A stretch of 64,000 bases of DNA, from contig NZ_QHCS01000002.1 in assembly GCF_003545875.1 (NCBI RefSeq), forward strand, positions 755,001 through 819,000. Direction: 5' to 3'. A model generated the notes under the pieces. That model saw only the letters and a list, made by a program, of their open reading frames with translations, ran no database searches and had not been told where the DNA came from. This document shows, piece by piece, positions 22,137 to 32,043 of the stretch. Within the stretch, counting starts at the first letter, position 1. Each line of letters starts with the position of its first letter. This stretch comes from Leptospira stimsonii. GTDB lineage: Bacteria; Spirochaetota; Leptospiria; Leptospirales; Leptospiraceae. The translations under genes were made by a program, and so were the position numbers.

Positions 22137-23111
22137 TTATTCGAGCATTTCTCGAACTTTGGCGATGATCTTTTCCTCGCTTGGAAGAGAAGCCTTTTCC
22201 AAGTTGGCGGCGTAGGGCATGGGAACGTCTTCTTGTGTGATTCTTTCCACCGGAGCGTCCAGGTGATCGAACGCATTCTTCTGGATCAAATAGGCGATTT
22301 GAGAACCGAACCCCGCGACTTCCCAGCCTTCTTCCACGATCAAGGCGCGGTTTGTTTTTGCGACAGAGGCGTAAATTGCTTCCTCGTCCAAAGGACGAAT
22401 GGAACGAATGTCCAAAACTTCCACGGAAATTCCTTCCTTGGCCAATCTTTCCGCGGCGGGAAGAACATACATCAATGCGCGAGACCAACTAACAATCGTT
22501 ATATGTGAACCTTCTCGTTTGAGGTCCGCTTTTCCGAAAGGTATCGAATATTCCTGTTCCGGTACTTCGCCTCGACTTCCATACAAAACTTCGCTTTCGA
22601 TAAAAATCGTAGGATTGTTGTCTCGAATCGAAGTTTTCAAAAGACCGTAGGCATCCGCCGGCGTATAAGGAGCGATGACTTTCAAACCCGGAATATGAGC
22701 ATACCAGCTTTCGAACGACTGAGAATGTTGTGCGGCTAATCTTCCACCCGCGCCGCCAGCGCCTCGAAATACGATCGGAATGGGGAATTGACCCGCACTC
22801 ATGTAGTTCATTTTCGCGGCTGAGTTTATGATCTGATCGATCGCGACGAGGGAAAAGTTCCAGGTCATAAATTCGATGATCGGACGTAAGCCCACCATCG
22901 CCGCTCCGATTCCGACTCCCGCGAATCCGTTTTCGGAAATCGGTGTATCGATCACTCTTTTTTCTCCGTATTTCGCAAGCATTCCCTGCGAAACCTTATA
23001 GGCTCCGTCGTAGTGTCCGACTTCTTCTCCCATGAGAAAGATATTCGGATCCTTGTCCATTTCTTCGCACATCGCGCGGTTGAGCGCTTCTCTGTAAGTG
23101 AGGATCCCCAT
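22137..23111 (-). CDS. pdhB: Pyruvate dehydrogenase E1 beta subunit
   Basis: A 324-residue transketolase-fold protein starting MGILTYREALNRAMCEEMDK. Landmarks are FLMGEEVGHYDGAYKVSQGM, DTPISENGFAGVGIGAAM, RPIIEFMTWNFSLVAIDQI and the C-terminal VEVLDIRSIRPLDEEAI and ALIVEEGW. It pairs with E1alpha to bind thiamine diphosphate and decarboxylate pyruvate. Its start codon overlaps the stop codon of pdhA by one base, and E2 begins 22 bp downstream. Confidence 0.95.
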   Translation of the reverse strand: MGILTYREALNRAMCEEMDKDPNIFLMGEEVGHYDGAYKVSQGMLAKYGEKRVIDTPISENGFAGVGIGAAMVGLRPIIEFMTWNFSLVAIDQIINSAAKMNYMSAGQFPIPIVFRGAGGAGGRLAAQHSQSFESWYAHIPGLKVIAPYTPADAYGLLKTSIRDNNPTIFIESEVLYGSRGEVPEQEYSIPFGKADLKREGSHITIVSWSRALMYVLPAAERLAKEGISVEVLDIRSIRPLDEEAIYASVAKTNRALIVEEGWEVAGFGSQIAYLIQKNAFDHLDAPVERITQEDVPMPYAANLEKASLPSEEKIIAKVREMLE

Positions 23112-24091
23112 TATACATTCTCCGCGTAGACGTTTTTATACAACCAACCTAACGGCGGTTCTTCGCTCTTTTCGGCGAAAAGGATCGCTTCCTCCACTTT
23201 TGCCTGGAGATCTATATCAAGTTTTTCTAATTCTTCTTCCTTCCATTCCGCGTGAAGGAGATCGTCTTTGGCTTTCAAAAGAGGATCGCTCTGTTTGTAT
23301 CGATCCAATTCTTCTTTGGTTCTGTATTTAGCGGGATCGGACATCGAATGACCCCGAAAACGATACGTGGAAATTTCCATCAGAGTCGGGCCTTCACCTC
23401 GGCGAGCCCGTTCCACCGCGACGCTCACATGATCTCGAACCTTACGAACCTCGTCTCCTTCGATATGATCTCTTGCGATATCGTATGCGCCCGCTCGAAC
23501 CGAAACGTCTTTGACCGATAACGCACGGTATTCCGGAGTCCCCATCGCATAGTGATTGTTTTCGCAGATCATCACAAGAGGAAGTTTCCAGATCGCGGCG
23601 AGGTTCATCCCTTCGTGAAAGGATCCGATGTTTGCGGCGCCTTCTCCAAAAAAACAAATCGTAACCGCGTCCGTTCCTTTGTATTTAGCCGCGTAGGCGA
23701 TTCCGGCCGCAAGTGATATATGTCCACCCACGATTCCGTGTCCACCCATGAAATGTTTTTCTTTATCGAAGAAGTGCATCGAACCGCCATAACCTTTGGA
23801 GATTCCCGTTCTTTTCCCGAAGAGTTCTGCCATGAGCGCGTTCGGATCCAAACCTCTTGCGAGCGCGTGTCCGTGATCTCGATAGGTAGAAACGATGTAG
23901 TCTTGTTCTTTTAGGGCCGCGATGGAGCCGACTCCAACCGCTTCTTGACCGATATAAAGATGGCAGAAACCTCCGATCTTACCGGTGCTATAGGATTTTG
24001 CCGCTCCTTCTTCGAATCTTCGAATGAGGAGCATCTGCTTGTAGAGTTCGTAAAGGTCTTGGGTTTCTTTTTTAGTTTTTGGTGAATTCAT
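23111..24091 (-). CDS. pdhA: Pyruvate dehydrogenase E1 alpha subunit
   Basis: A 326-residue subunit. Motifs: LIRRFEEGAAKSYSTGKIGG, HLYIGQEAVGVG, YRDHGHALARG, GSMHFFDKEKHFMGGHGIVG, the thiamine-diphosphate motif FFGEGAANIGSFHEGMNLAA ending at ENNHYAMGTP, and the loop STYRFRGHSMSDPAKYR. It is the first gene of the pdh cluster. The start is 82 bp downstream of the lyase stop of the PYP operon, on the same strand. Confidence 0.95.
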   Translation of the reverse strand: MNSPKTKKETQDLYELYKQMLLIRRFEEGAAKSYSTGKIGGFCHLYIGQEAVGVGSIAALKEQDYIVSTYRDHGHALARGLDPNALMAELFGKRTGISKGYGGSMHFFDKEKHFMGGHGIVGGHISLAAGIAYAAKYKGTDAVTICFFGEGAANIGSFHEGMNLAAIWKLPLVMICENNHYAMGTPEYRALSVKDVSVRAGAYDIARDHIEGDEVRKVRDHVSVAVERARRGEGPTLMEISTYRFRGHSMSDPAKYRTKEELDRYKQSDPLLKAKDDLLHAEWKEEELEKLDIDLQAKVEEAILFAEKSEEPPLGWLYKNVYAENV

Positions 24092-24173
24092 TGATACCCG
24101 ATTTATGAAAAGAAGATTGATCCAATTTCAGCGCAAAGTATAAGAATGGATTTTAGAAGAGCAAACGGAATTC

Positions 24174-25706
24174 CTAAGAATTCGGAAAAATTTCTCTTTC
24201 TAAAAAGAAATCGGAAAGTGATCGTATCTCTTCCCATAAGGGTCTGTCTCTTCGGATCGGTTCAAAATCGGGAAGGAAGAATTTGGATTTCATTTCTGGT
24301 TTTAGATTTCGATTCAAAGACGAAGAATTTGAAAAAAGAAAATCATATTGTCCTAATGCGATCCAAAGGGAAGCTAAACAACCGCTTGCGAGAAGAGTTT
24401 GTTCATAGGCTTTCCGACTCGCGAGTCCCGCCATCGAAACGATATCCTGATTTCCTCCGTTGGTAGGAATCGAAAAGTTCGCGAAGTTTCCCGAATTCGA
24501 ACGTAACTCCGCGACGAGAGCCGTTGCCGTGAGTTGAACTCCTGCGACTCCGCATTCGGCACCCGGTTGAGGAGACAATAAGAGAGGAAGACCTCCGTTT
24601 CGGTTCGGGTCGATGAGAAGATCCAAAATTCGTTCCGCCAAGATCGCGCATTGAACCACGCTCGTATTGATTCGATCCGAGAGAAAGGAAAGATGTTGTC
24701 CCTGAAAATTTCCTCCGTGAACCGCGAACGCGTCGCCATCCTTTTCTCTAAAGAACAAAGGGTTATCGTCCGCACCTTGGATTTCGAGTTGGAGAATCTT
24801 TCGAGCCTCTTTCAGTTGATGCCGGACCGCGCCGATCACTTGCGGCGCCGTTCTGAGAGAATAGACTTCCTGGAGATTTTTAGAATAGCGAGAATCCGAA
24901 AAACAGAGGGCAACGGTAAGAATTTTTTTTGCGCTCAAAATTTGTCCGGGATGAAGACGTGCTTCGTGCAACTCCGATCTTAAATGATCTTTGTTTGCAC
25001 CTAAGAATGCATAGGCGATTCCGACCAAAGTTTCCAAGTTGGAAAGAATTTTCTCCGCGTTTAAGAGCGCGAAAACCGCGTAGGATTTCGAAAAGGAAAG
25101 TCCGTTAGTAAACGCCAGAGCTTCCCTGGATTCTAAGATACAATCCGGAATTTTATTTCTTTTTCTGTATTCTTCCGAGGAAACTGCTCCCGTGTCCGTT
25201 CGGATCGTAGCATTGTTTAGAAAAATTCTTCCGAGAAAGGAAAGAGGAATGAGATCCCCCGAGGCGCCCAAGGACCCGATTTCGGGAATGGACGGAAGAT
25301 CATTGTGCATTAGAATATTAGAATATGCAAACCAAGTCTCCGGACGAATTCCGGAAAATCCCTGGGCCAAAGTCGATAATCGGAGTAAGGCGCTTGAAAA
25401 TACGATCTTCCCCGGCGCGAATTTTCCGAAACCGACGCCTAAATGATTGAGAAGACTTTCCGCTTGTTTTGTCGTATCGGGGTTGGATTCAAAACGGACG
25501 AAAGGACCGAAGCCGGTTGTAGTTCCGTAAATCGGTTCTCCGTTCGAAACCAATTCTTCGAAACGAAGTCTCGATTCTTCGATGGCGGTTTTTCCCATCT
25601 CGGAAAGAATGACTCGAATCCCTCCGTCCTTTTCGAAGGACTTATAGAAAGATTCGATATCTTCCGGTAGAAGAGGTTGGTTCGGTCCTAAAGAAACAGT
25701 TTTCAA
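24174..25706 (-). CDS. Tyrosine ammonia-lyase-type aromatic amino acid lyase (PYP chromophore synthesis)
   Basis: A 510-residue MIO-dependent lyase, TTG start. It has the Tyr60 loop IYGTTTGFGPF, the MIO-forming Ala-Ser-Gly at 148-150 (GSLGASGDLIPLS), the GGNFQGQHLSFLSD segment and GGNQDIVSM. General annotation would call it histidine ammonia-lyase. However, the selectivity positions read LLNHLGVG, i.e. His88-Leu89, lining up with the His89-Leu90 pair of Rhodobacter tyrosine ammonia-lyase rather than Ser-His (HAL) or Phe-Leu (PAL). It should turn tyrosine into p-coumarate. Context supports this: it is the last gene of an operon with photoactive yellow protein and an AMP-forming ligase, and no hutU, hutI or hutG is near. 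Confidence 0.85.
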   Translation of the reverse strand: MKTVSLGPNQPLLPEDIESFYKSFEKDGGIRVILSEMGKTAIEESRLRFEELVSNGEPIYGTTTGFGPFVRFESNPDTTKQAESLLNHLGVGFGKFAPGKIVFSSALLRLSTLAQGFSGIRPETWFAYSNILMHNDLPSIPEIGSLGASGDLIPLSFLGRIFLNNATIRTDTGAVSSEEYRKRNKIPDCILESREALAFTNGLSFSKSYAVFALLNAEKILSNLETLVGIAYAFLGANKDHLRSELHEARLHPGQILSAKKILTVALCFSDSRYSKNLQEVYSLRTAPQVIGAVRHQLKEARKILQLEIQGADDNPLFFREKDGDAFAVHGGNFQGQHLSFLSDRINTSVVQCAILAERILDLLIDPNRNGGLPLLLSPQPGAECGVAGVQLTATALVAELRSNSGNFANFSIPTNGGNQDIVSMAGLASRKAYEQTLLASGCLASLWIALGQYDFLFSNSSSLNRNLKPEMKSKFFLPDFEPIRRDRPLWEEIRSLSDFFLEREIFPNS

Positions 25707-25713
25707 TGAAGGA

Positions 25714-26373
25714 TCAATTCCCTTTTTTATAAAGAATCTGAAAAGGTTCCTCGCTTCTGATTTCGATTTGCCCGTTTTCGATCAGGATCGAGTCTTTCAT
25801 TAAATCATAATATTCGCGAAGTTGCAAGTCCATACTTTCCACGAGATCGGGTATTTCGGAAAGTTGACCGATTCCGAGTTTTGTAAGCAACCTTTCCTTT
25901 TCCCCGTAAAGGTCGTTCAGCTGTAAATCCAAACCTTCTACAACGACGGCGGGAGAAGGTTCCCTTTCTTCGGAAAGTTTTGCCGTTTCTCCCAAGAAGA
26001 CGTTGATCTTGTCACGCGTTTCGCTCGGAATAAAATGTTCGATGACTTCTAAAAACATACTCGTAACCGATGCTTTGTAGGCGGTAGCGCCGATTTGTTT
26101 TCCCTTTGTGAAATACTGATATTGAATTTGAGTGTTGAGATTGATCCAAAGACTTTTGAGTTCGATGTATTCCACGGCGATCAAAGATTCCCAGTCTCCG
26201 TGCTCTCCGACTTCGTTTAACATTTCCAAAAATTGGTTCCGTTTGCTCTTGATGAAGTCCAAGAGATCTTCTCGATCGTTGATTTCGGAATCATCCCAAT
26301 AGGTTAGGGTTTCCTTCCAGGTTTGTTCTAATTTAGGATTTTGGATCGATTCCAAAAGGGATTGATAGTTCAT
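25714..26373 (-). CDS. PYP-operon protein with helical N-terminal domain and shared C-terminal coiled-coil module
   Basis: The ATG at 26373 overlaps the ligase stop codon as ATGA and follows AAAGGTGG; it gives 219 residues. A GTG at 26385 would add four residues. Residues ~1-130 are predicted mostly helical (LLDFIKSKRNQFLEMLNEVG, VTSMFLEVIEHFIPSETRDK). The last ~75 residues (LDLQLNDLYGEKERLLTKLG, LVESMDLQLREYYD, DSILIENGQIEIR) closely match the 88-residue protein at 28281-28547, so the two proteins share a module. I do not recognise the family. It is co-translated with the ligase and lies 7 bp before the lyase, so a role in PYP maturation or signalling is inferred from position only. Confidence 0.75.
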   Translation of the reverse strand: MNYQSLLESIQNPKLEQTWKETLTYWDDSEINDREDLLDFIKSKRNQFLEMLNEVGEHGDWESLIAVEYIELKSLWINLNTQIQYQYFTKGKQIGATAYKASVTSMFLEVIEHFIPSETRDKINVFLGETAKLSEEREPSPAVVVEGLDLQLNDLYGEKERLLTKLGIGQLSEIPDLVESMDLQLREYYDLMKDSILIENGQIEIRSEEPFQILYKKGN

Positions 26374-27842
26374 GAATGAAGCCACCTTTCTACGTTTGAT
26401 TTTGAAATGGATCTGAGAATTTCACCTTTCGCCGAAAACGAAACGATGTCTTTCGTTGCAAAGAAGAGTTCTTCGATCCAGGGGTATCTTTCCCACAATT
26501 CGGAACGAATCTTATCTTTTCTTTCCGGTGAAGAATCGTCCGGAAGAATACAGATCGTATTTAGGTCCTGCGACTGAAATACAAAAGCCCAGGGAAGATC
26601 CAAGAGTTCGGTAATCGAAGATTCGATCGGGAAGGGGTAAAGAAATTTGCCGTTCTGCAATTTAAAATGATCCGTTGATCGCCCGATAAAATAATATCGA
26701 TCCGATTCCTTACGAACGACGTCCCTTGTATCTCTCCATTCTTCTGGAAAAAAATAATTTACACACCCGGAAGAGTCGATCTCCAACGAAGAAGCGTTTT
26801 TTCCCCGAAAAAGAAGCGAGCCCGATTCGGAATCGATTTTCACCTCGCAACCGACCGGCTTACCCAAATATCCGAAATCGAAATCCCCCGGTTCTCCTAA
26901 CGTGATTCCTGGACCGGCTTCCGTTTGTCCGTATCCGACTCTGAGTTTTGTGTTTCTAAGATGTTTTGCGAGCGAAGAAGAGATTGGAGCTCCTCCGACG
27001 ATACCGGATTCTAAACTTTCTAAGAATTCGCAACCACCTGGTAAATTCAGGATTCTTGAAAAAAAAGAAGGAACTCCGGAAAGGTGTCGGATCGGAAAAG
27101 AATTCAGAAACTCGAAACAATCTTCCAAATCGAAGGAAGAGGAAGCATACTTTATCACCGTCGAGGAACGGAGAAGAGAAGGAAAAAAATCAAGAATCAG
27201 CCCGAACGAGTGAGTCCAAGGCAAAACGGATCCAACCGTGGATCCTTCTTTCGGAAACGCTACGTTATGCGTTCTTAAGTTGTGGAAAATGGTAGAATCG
27301 GAAAGCCCCACCCACTTCTGCGCACCACTTGTGCCGGAGCTTTTGAGAAAGAGACGAACGTTATCCGAAATATCTCTTGAGGATTCAATTCTTCTAAAAA
27401 GATGAGCTCTCGAATCTGGTAAGGAAGAATTTAAAACTCTTTCGTATCCGATCCGTTTCATACTTTCATTCGAATCCTCGTCCAAGGTGACGATCCATTT
27501 TGGACGCAACGAATCGATCGAAGAATCGAGTGATCCTTTCCCAAAGGGAATACACGCCACGGAAAGATCCTCCCAGAGACCCGCGAGAAACGAACCCAGA
27601 AAGGATGAATTCGTTGGAAGATGAATTCCTAGAACTTCTCCGGAAGAAAGATTCAGCTCTCTGTAGAATTCTTTCCAGAGTTTCAGATAGGACCAAATCG
27701 AAGCGCCGGGAATCATTTCATTCGGAAAAACGAAAAGAGGATTCGCACTTTCCGGAAGAATCGAATAGAGGATCTCTTTCCAATTCTCTTTTTGGAGGAG
27801 CTCCTCTGTCGTTTTCGATTTTGCGTGATGAAATATATCCAT
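26370..27842 (-). CDS. AMP-forming acyl/aryl ligase, probable p-coumarate ligase for PYP
   Basis: A 490-residue member of the ANL adenylate-forming family. Core motifs: P-loop A3 LKSSGTSGAQKWVGL (168-180), A4 LPWTHSFGL, A5 VGYGQTEAGPGITLG and A7-A8 YFIGRSTDHFKLQNGKFLYP. In the C-terminal A10 motif the usual Gly-Lys is replaced by AKGEILR (Glu474; a Lys sits two residues earlier). That is odd, since the A10 lysine normally assists adenylation. Photosynthetic bacteria place a 4-coumarate:CoA ligase next to PYP to activate its chromophore; the neighbours here (PYP 17 bp upstream, a TAL-type lyase downstream) point to the same role. Substrate and CoA use are inferred. Confidence 0.75.
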   Translation of the reverse strand: MDIFHHAKSKTTEELLQKENWKEILYSILPESANPLFVFPNEMIPGASIWSYLKLWKEFYRELNLSSGEVLGIHLPTNSSFLGSFLAGLWEDLSVACIPFGKGSLDSSIDSLRPKWIVTLDEDSNESMKRIGYERVLNSSLPDSRAHLFRRIESSRDISDNVRLFLKSSGTSGAQKWVGLSDSTIFHNLRTHNVAFPKEGSTVGSVLPWTHSFGLILDFFPSLLRSSTVIKYASSSFDLEDCFEFLNSFPIRHLSGVPSFFSRILNLPGGCEFLESLESGIVGGAPISSSLAKHLRNTKLRVGYGQTEAGPGITLGEPGDFDFGYLGKPVGCEVKIDSESGSLLFRGKNASSLEIDSSGCVNYFFPEEWRDTRDVVRKESDRYYFIGRSTDHFKLQNGKFLYPFPIESSITELLDLPWAFVFQSQDLNTICILPDDSSPERKDKIRSELWERYPWIEELFFATKDIVSFSAKGEILRSISKSNVERWLHS

Positions 27843-27859
27843 TGTGTGAATTCGTTATC

Positions 27860-28291
27860 TTACTTCCACTTTACGAAGATCCAGTTCTTCTTCGAAGCTT
27901 TGCTTTTGTAGAGATGTACGACAACGGGGGTAGGTCGCATCTTATACGTGAAGGTATAAGGAAAGATCAAATCCATTTCCCCTTGTTTGACGCCTTTTTC
28001 AAAACTCCCCCAAAAAATCGCGTTGTTCGTGCAGGGCGCGACTTGAGTAAAAAATGTTTTTCCTTCCGCTTCCTTTACTGGAACGTTCGCTTTTTCGGAT
28101 TCGAATCGATTGAAGATCAGAATTTTTCCTTGATCGTCTACTTGGATCACACCGTAAGGCAACGAATCGATCTCCGCTCTACTCAAACCGTCGATTTTTG
28201 AAACCGTTTCATCCTCCACAAAACGGATCATGGACTTTGCCCAGAATGCGGCCTGCTCTTGCAAGCGTTGGATCATACTTTCAGTTCCCAT
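27860..28291 (-). CDS. pyp: Photoactive yellow protein (PYP), blue-light PAS photoreceptor
   Basis: A 143-residue PAS protein that aligns along its length with PYP of Halorhodospira after an 18-residue N-terminal extension: DSLPYGVIQVDDQGKILIFN, EGKTFFTQVAPCT, FEKGVKQGEMDLIF, YTFTYKMRPTPVVVHLYK and WIFVKWK. Cys87 in VAPCT corresponds to Cys69, which carries the p-coumaroyl thioester. Glu64 equals Glu46 and Met118 equals Met100. Phe60 replaces Tyr42, Ala68 replaces Thr50 and Val70 replaces Arg52, so the phenolate hydrogen-bond network is altered. It overlaps the 88-residue gene upstream by 11 bp and is followed by the ligase, an inserted protein and the lyase. The protein is cytoplasmic and has no fused output domain. 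Confidence 0.92.
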   Translation of the reverse strand: MGTESMIQRLQEQAAFWAKSMIRFVEDETVSKIDGLSRAEIDSLPYGVIQVDDQGKILIFNRFESEKANVPVKEAEGKTFFTQVAPCTNNAIFWGSFEKGVKQGEMDLIFPYTFTYKMRPTPVVVHLYKSKASKKNWIFVKWK

Positions 28292-28547
28292 TGAATCGAT
28301 TTACTCCTGTTTTTTTGATAATGATTTTTTTCGGTCCGTGAATACGAAGACGATTGCCTTGAACGACGATCGAGTTCTCTTTTTCGCTATAGAGTTCTTT
28401 CAGTTGTTCTTCCATGCTTTGAACCAATTCTATGATCCTTTCCGGTTCGGAAGTCCCAAGATATTGATCTAAGATCGTTTTTTCATCGTATAGTTGGATC
28501 AGCTGAAGTTCCAGACTATCGATGAGCGTTTCTTGTTCGGAATCCAT
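28281..28547 (-). CDS. Small coiled-coil protein leading the PYP operon
   Basis: An 88-residue protein. Residues 9-80 (LELQLIQLYDEKTILDQYLG, LVQSMEEQLKELYSEKENSI, then a beta-like VVQGNRLRIHGPKKIIIKK) match the C-terminal module of the protein at 25714-26373, with the spacing L.LQL..LY.EK....LG...LV.SM..QL.E.Y....SI conserved. It looks like two short helices that could dimerise, then a beta hairpin. No known family was recognised. The ATG at 28547 follows GGTGACTCGAT. It is the first gene of the operon and overlaps PYP by 11 bp. Confidence 0.75.
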   Translation of the reverse strand: MDSEQETLIDSLELQLIQLYDEKTILDQYLGTSEPERIIELVQSMEEQLKELYSEKENSIVVQGNRLRIHGPKKIIIKKTGVNRFNGN

Positions 28548-29990
<1,443 letters not shown>

Positions 29991-30060
29991 CCTTATAGGT
30001 TAGAATCTTGCAGCCTTCGCTTTTATCGGCGGCGACTGTAAGAAAGCGGGGAATAACTGA

Positions 30061-30101
30061 CCGGAAGAGGAGCACATCCTTCGGGATGTGTTTCCTTCCG
30101 G
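30061..30101 (+). terminator. Nested hairpin after flaB1, possible terminator
   Basis: CCGGAAG (30061-30067) pairs with CTTCCGG (30095-30101) around an inner hairpin CACATCC-TTCG-GGATGTG (30073-30090) that has a stable UUCG-type loop and is followed by TTT. The T-run is short, so it could be a weak terminator or an RNA-stabilising element. A second hairpin, AGCCGC-TTTAC-GCGGCT, follows at about 30155-30171. Confidence 0.55.
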
Positions 30102-30321
30102 AATTGATTTTTAAATTCCATCCGGTCCGTTTTGATCCGACCTTATTTAAGAAAGCCGCTTTACGCGGCTATTCGTGTTTGGAGACTTCCGAAAGTACGA
30201 TAGAAAGTTATCTTTAAAGAATATTCGTAGTTTAGAATATTCACTTTCTATGGTCCTTTTGGATCAAAGAGGTTCGTTGAAGTAATCAGTTTTTGATAAT
30301 CTAATATTCTCCGCGGTAGGA

Positions 30322-31285
<964 letters not shown>

Positions 31286-31320
31286 GGAAGCCTTCCAGGA
31301 GGGAAGGTAGAAAAAAGGTT

Positions 31321-31355
31321 CCACCGGGAGGCATCACTCTCGGTGGATTTTTTTT
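31321..31355 (+). terminator. Rho-independent terminator after flaB2
   Basis: CCACCGGGAG pairs with CTCTCGGTGG (one G-T pair) around the loop GCATCA, followed by A and eight T residues. It lies 36 bp after the flaB2 stop. Confidence 0.9.
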
Positions 31356-31506
31356 ATATGAGTCGGCTGATGTGGAAACATTAAGTATTTGTAATGAAAA
31401 CGACAGGATGAAGAAGTTGAACTTGGATTGCCGTTCTGATGGAAGAGAAAGAGCGGACTAAATCGATTCAATCCGCTGGACGTAAGTCCGAGTGTAGCAA
31501 AAAAAA

Positions 31507-32043
31507 TTAATTCAAAATCGGTTCCGGTACTCTATTTCGAACCGGCTTGATCGACTTTAGAAATGCGTAGATATCCTTCAGATCCTCGTCACTCATAGGA
31601 TTTACGTTTCCCATCATGATCGGAGCCATCGGAGGAAGAAGCGGTCTTCCGTTCCCCATTCTTTTTTGTGTTCGAACGGTTTTGATGAACATATCTTCCG
31701 TCCATCCGCCGATTCCGGTTTCGGGATCGGGTGTAAGATTCTTTGCAAAAGAAACTCCCCATGGACCCACTACCGCCGTTAGATCTCCGGTAAAGAGCAA
31801 CCAAGGAGTTTTGCCAAGAGCTTTGTAATCTGGGAGCGTATTCTTTTCGGAATAACCGGCTAAGAAAAGATCCATATCAGGAACCGGTCCTTGCGGGGTC
31901 ATGATCTTTGGAGTATGGCAATCACTGCATCCTCCGATCGTCATGAGTTTTTTTCCACGTTCTATCCGTGCTGAATTTTGATCTTGGGAACAATTCGCTA
32001 AGAGTGCAAATGCCAAGATCAAAGAACCAAATATTGTTTTCAT
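31507..32043 (-). CDS. c-type cytochrome lipoprotein
   Basis: A 178-residue exported protein. The signal sequence LILAFALLANC ends in a lipobox Cys. One haem-binding site, GGCSDCHTPK, lies near residue 38, and the probable axial Met is among the PPMAPIMMGNVNPM residues late in the protein, followed by DLKDIYAFLKSIKPV, the typical C-terminal helix of monohaem cytochrome c. It would carry electrons in the periplasm; its partner is unknown. Confidence 0.85.
   Translation of the reverse strand: MKTIFGSLILAFALLANCSQDQNSARIERGKKLMTIGGCSDCHTPKIMTPQGPVPDMDLFLAGYSEKNTLPDYKALGKTPWLLFTGDLTAVVGPWGVSFAKNLTPDPETGIGGWTEDMFIKTVRTQKRMGNGRPLLPPMAPIMMGNVNPMSDEDLKDIYAFLKSIKPVRNRVPEPILN

Noticed and set aside
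20753..22276. Longer start for pyruvate dehydrogenase E2
   Set aside because: It overlaps pdhB by 140 bp and adds sequence before the lipoyl domain; ATG 22114 has a good ribosome site.
24174..25706. Annotation of the MIO lyase as histidine ammonia-lyase (HutH)
   Set aside because: The selectivity residues read His-Leu rather than Ser-His, and the neighbours are PYP and an AMP-forming ligase, not hut genes.
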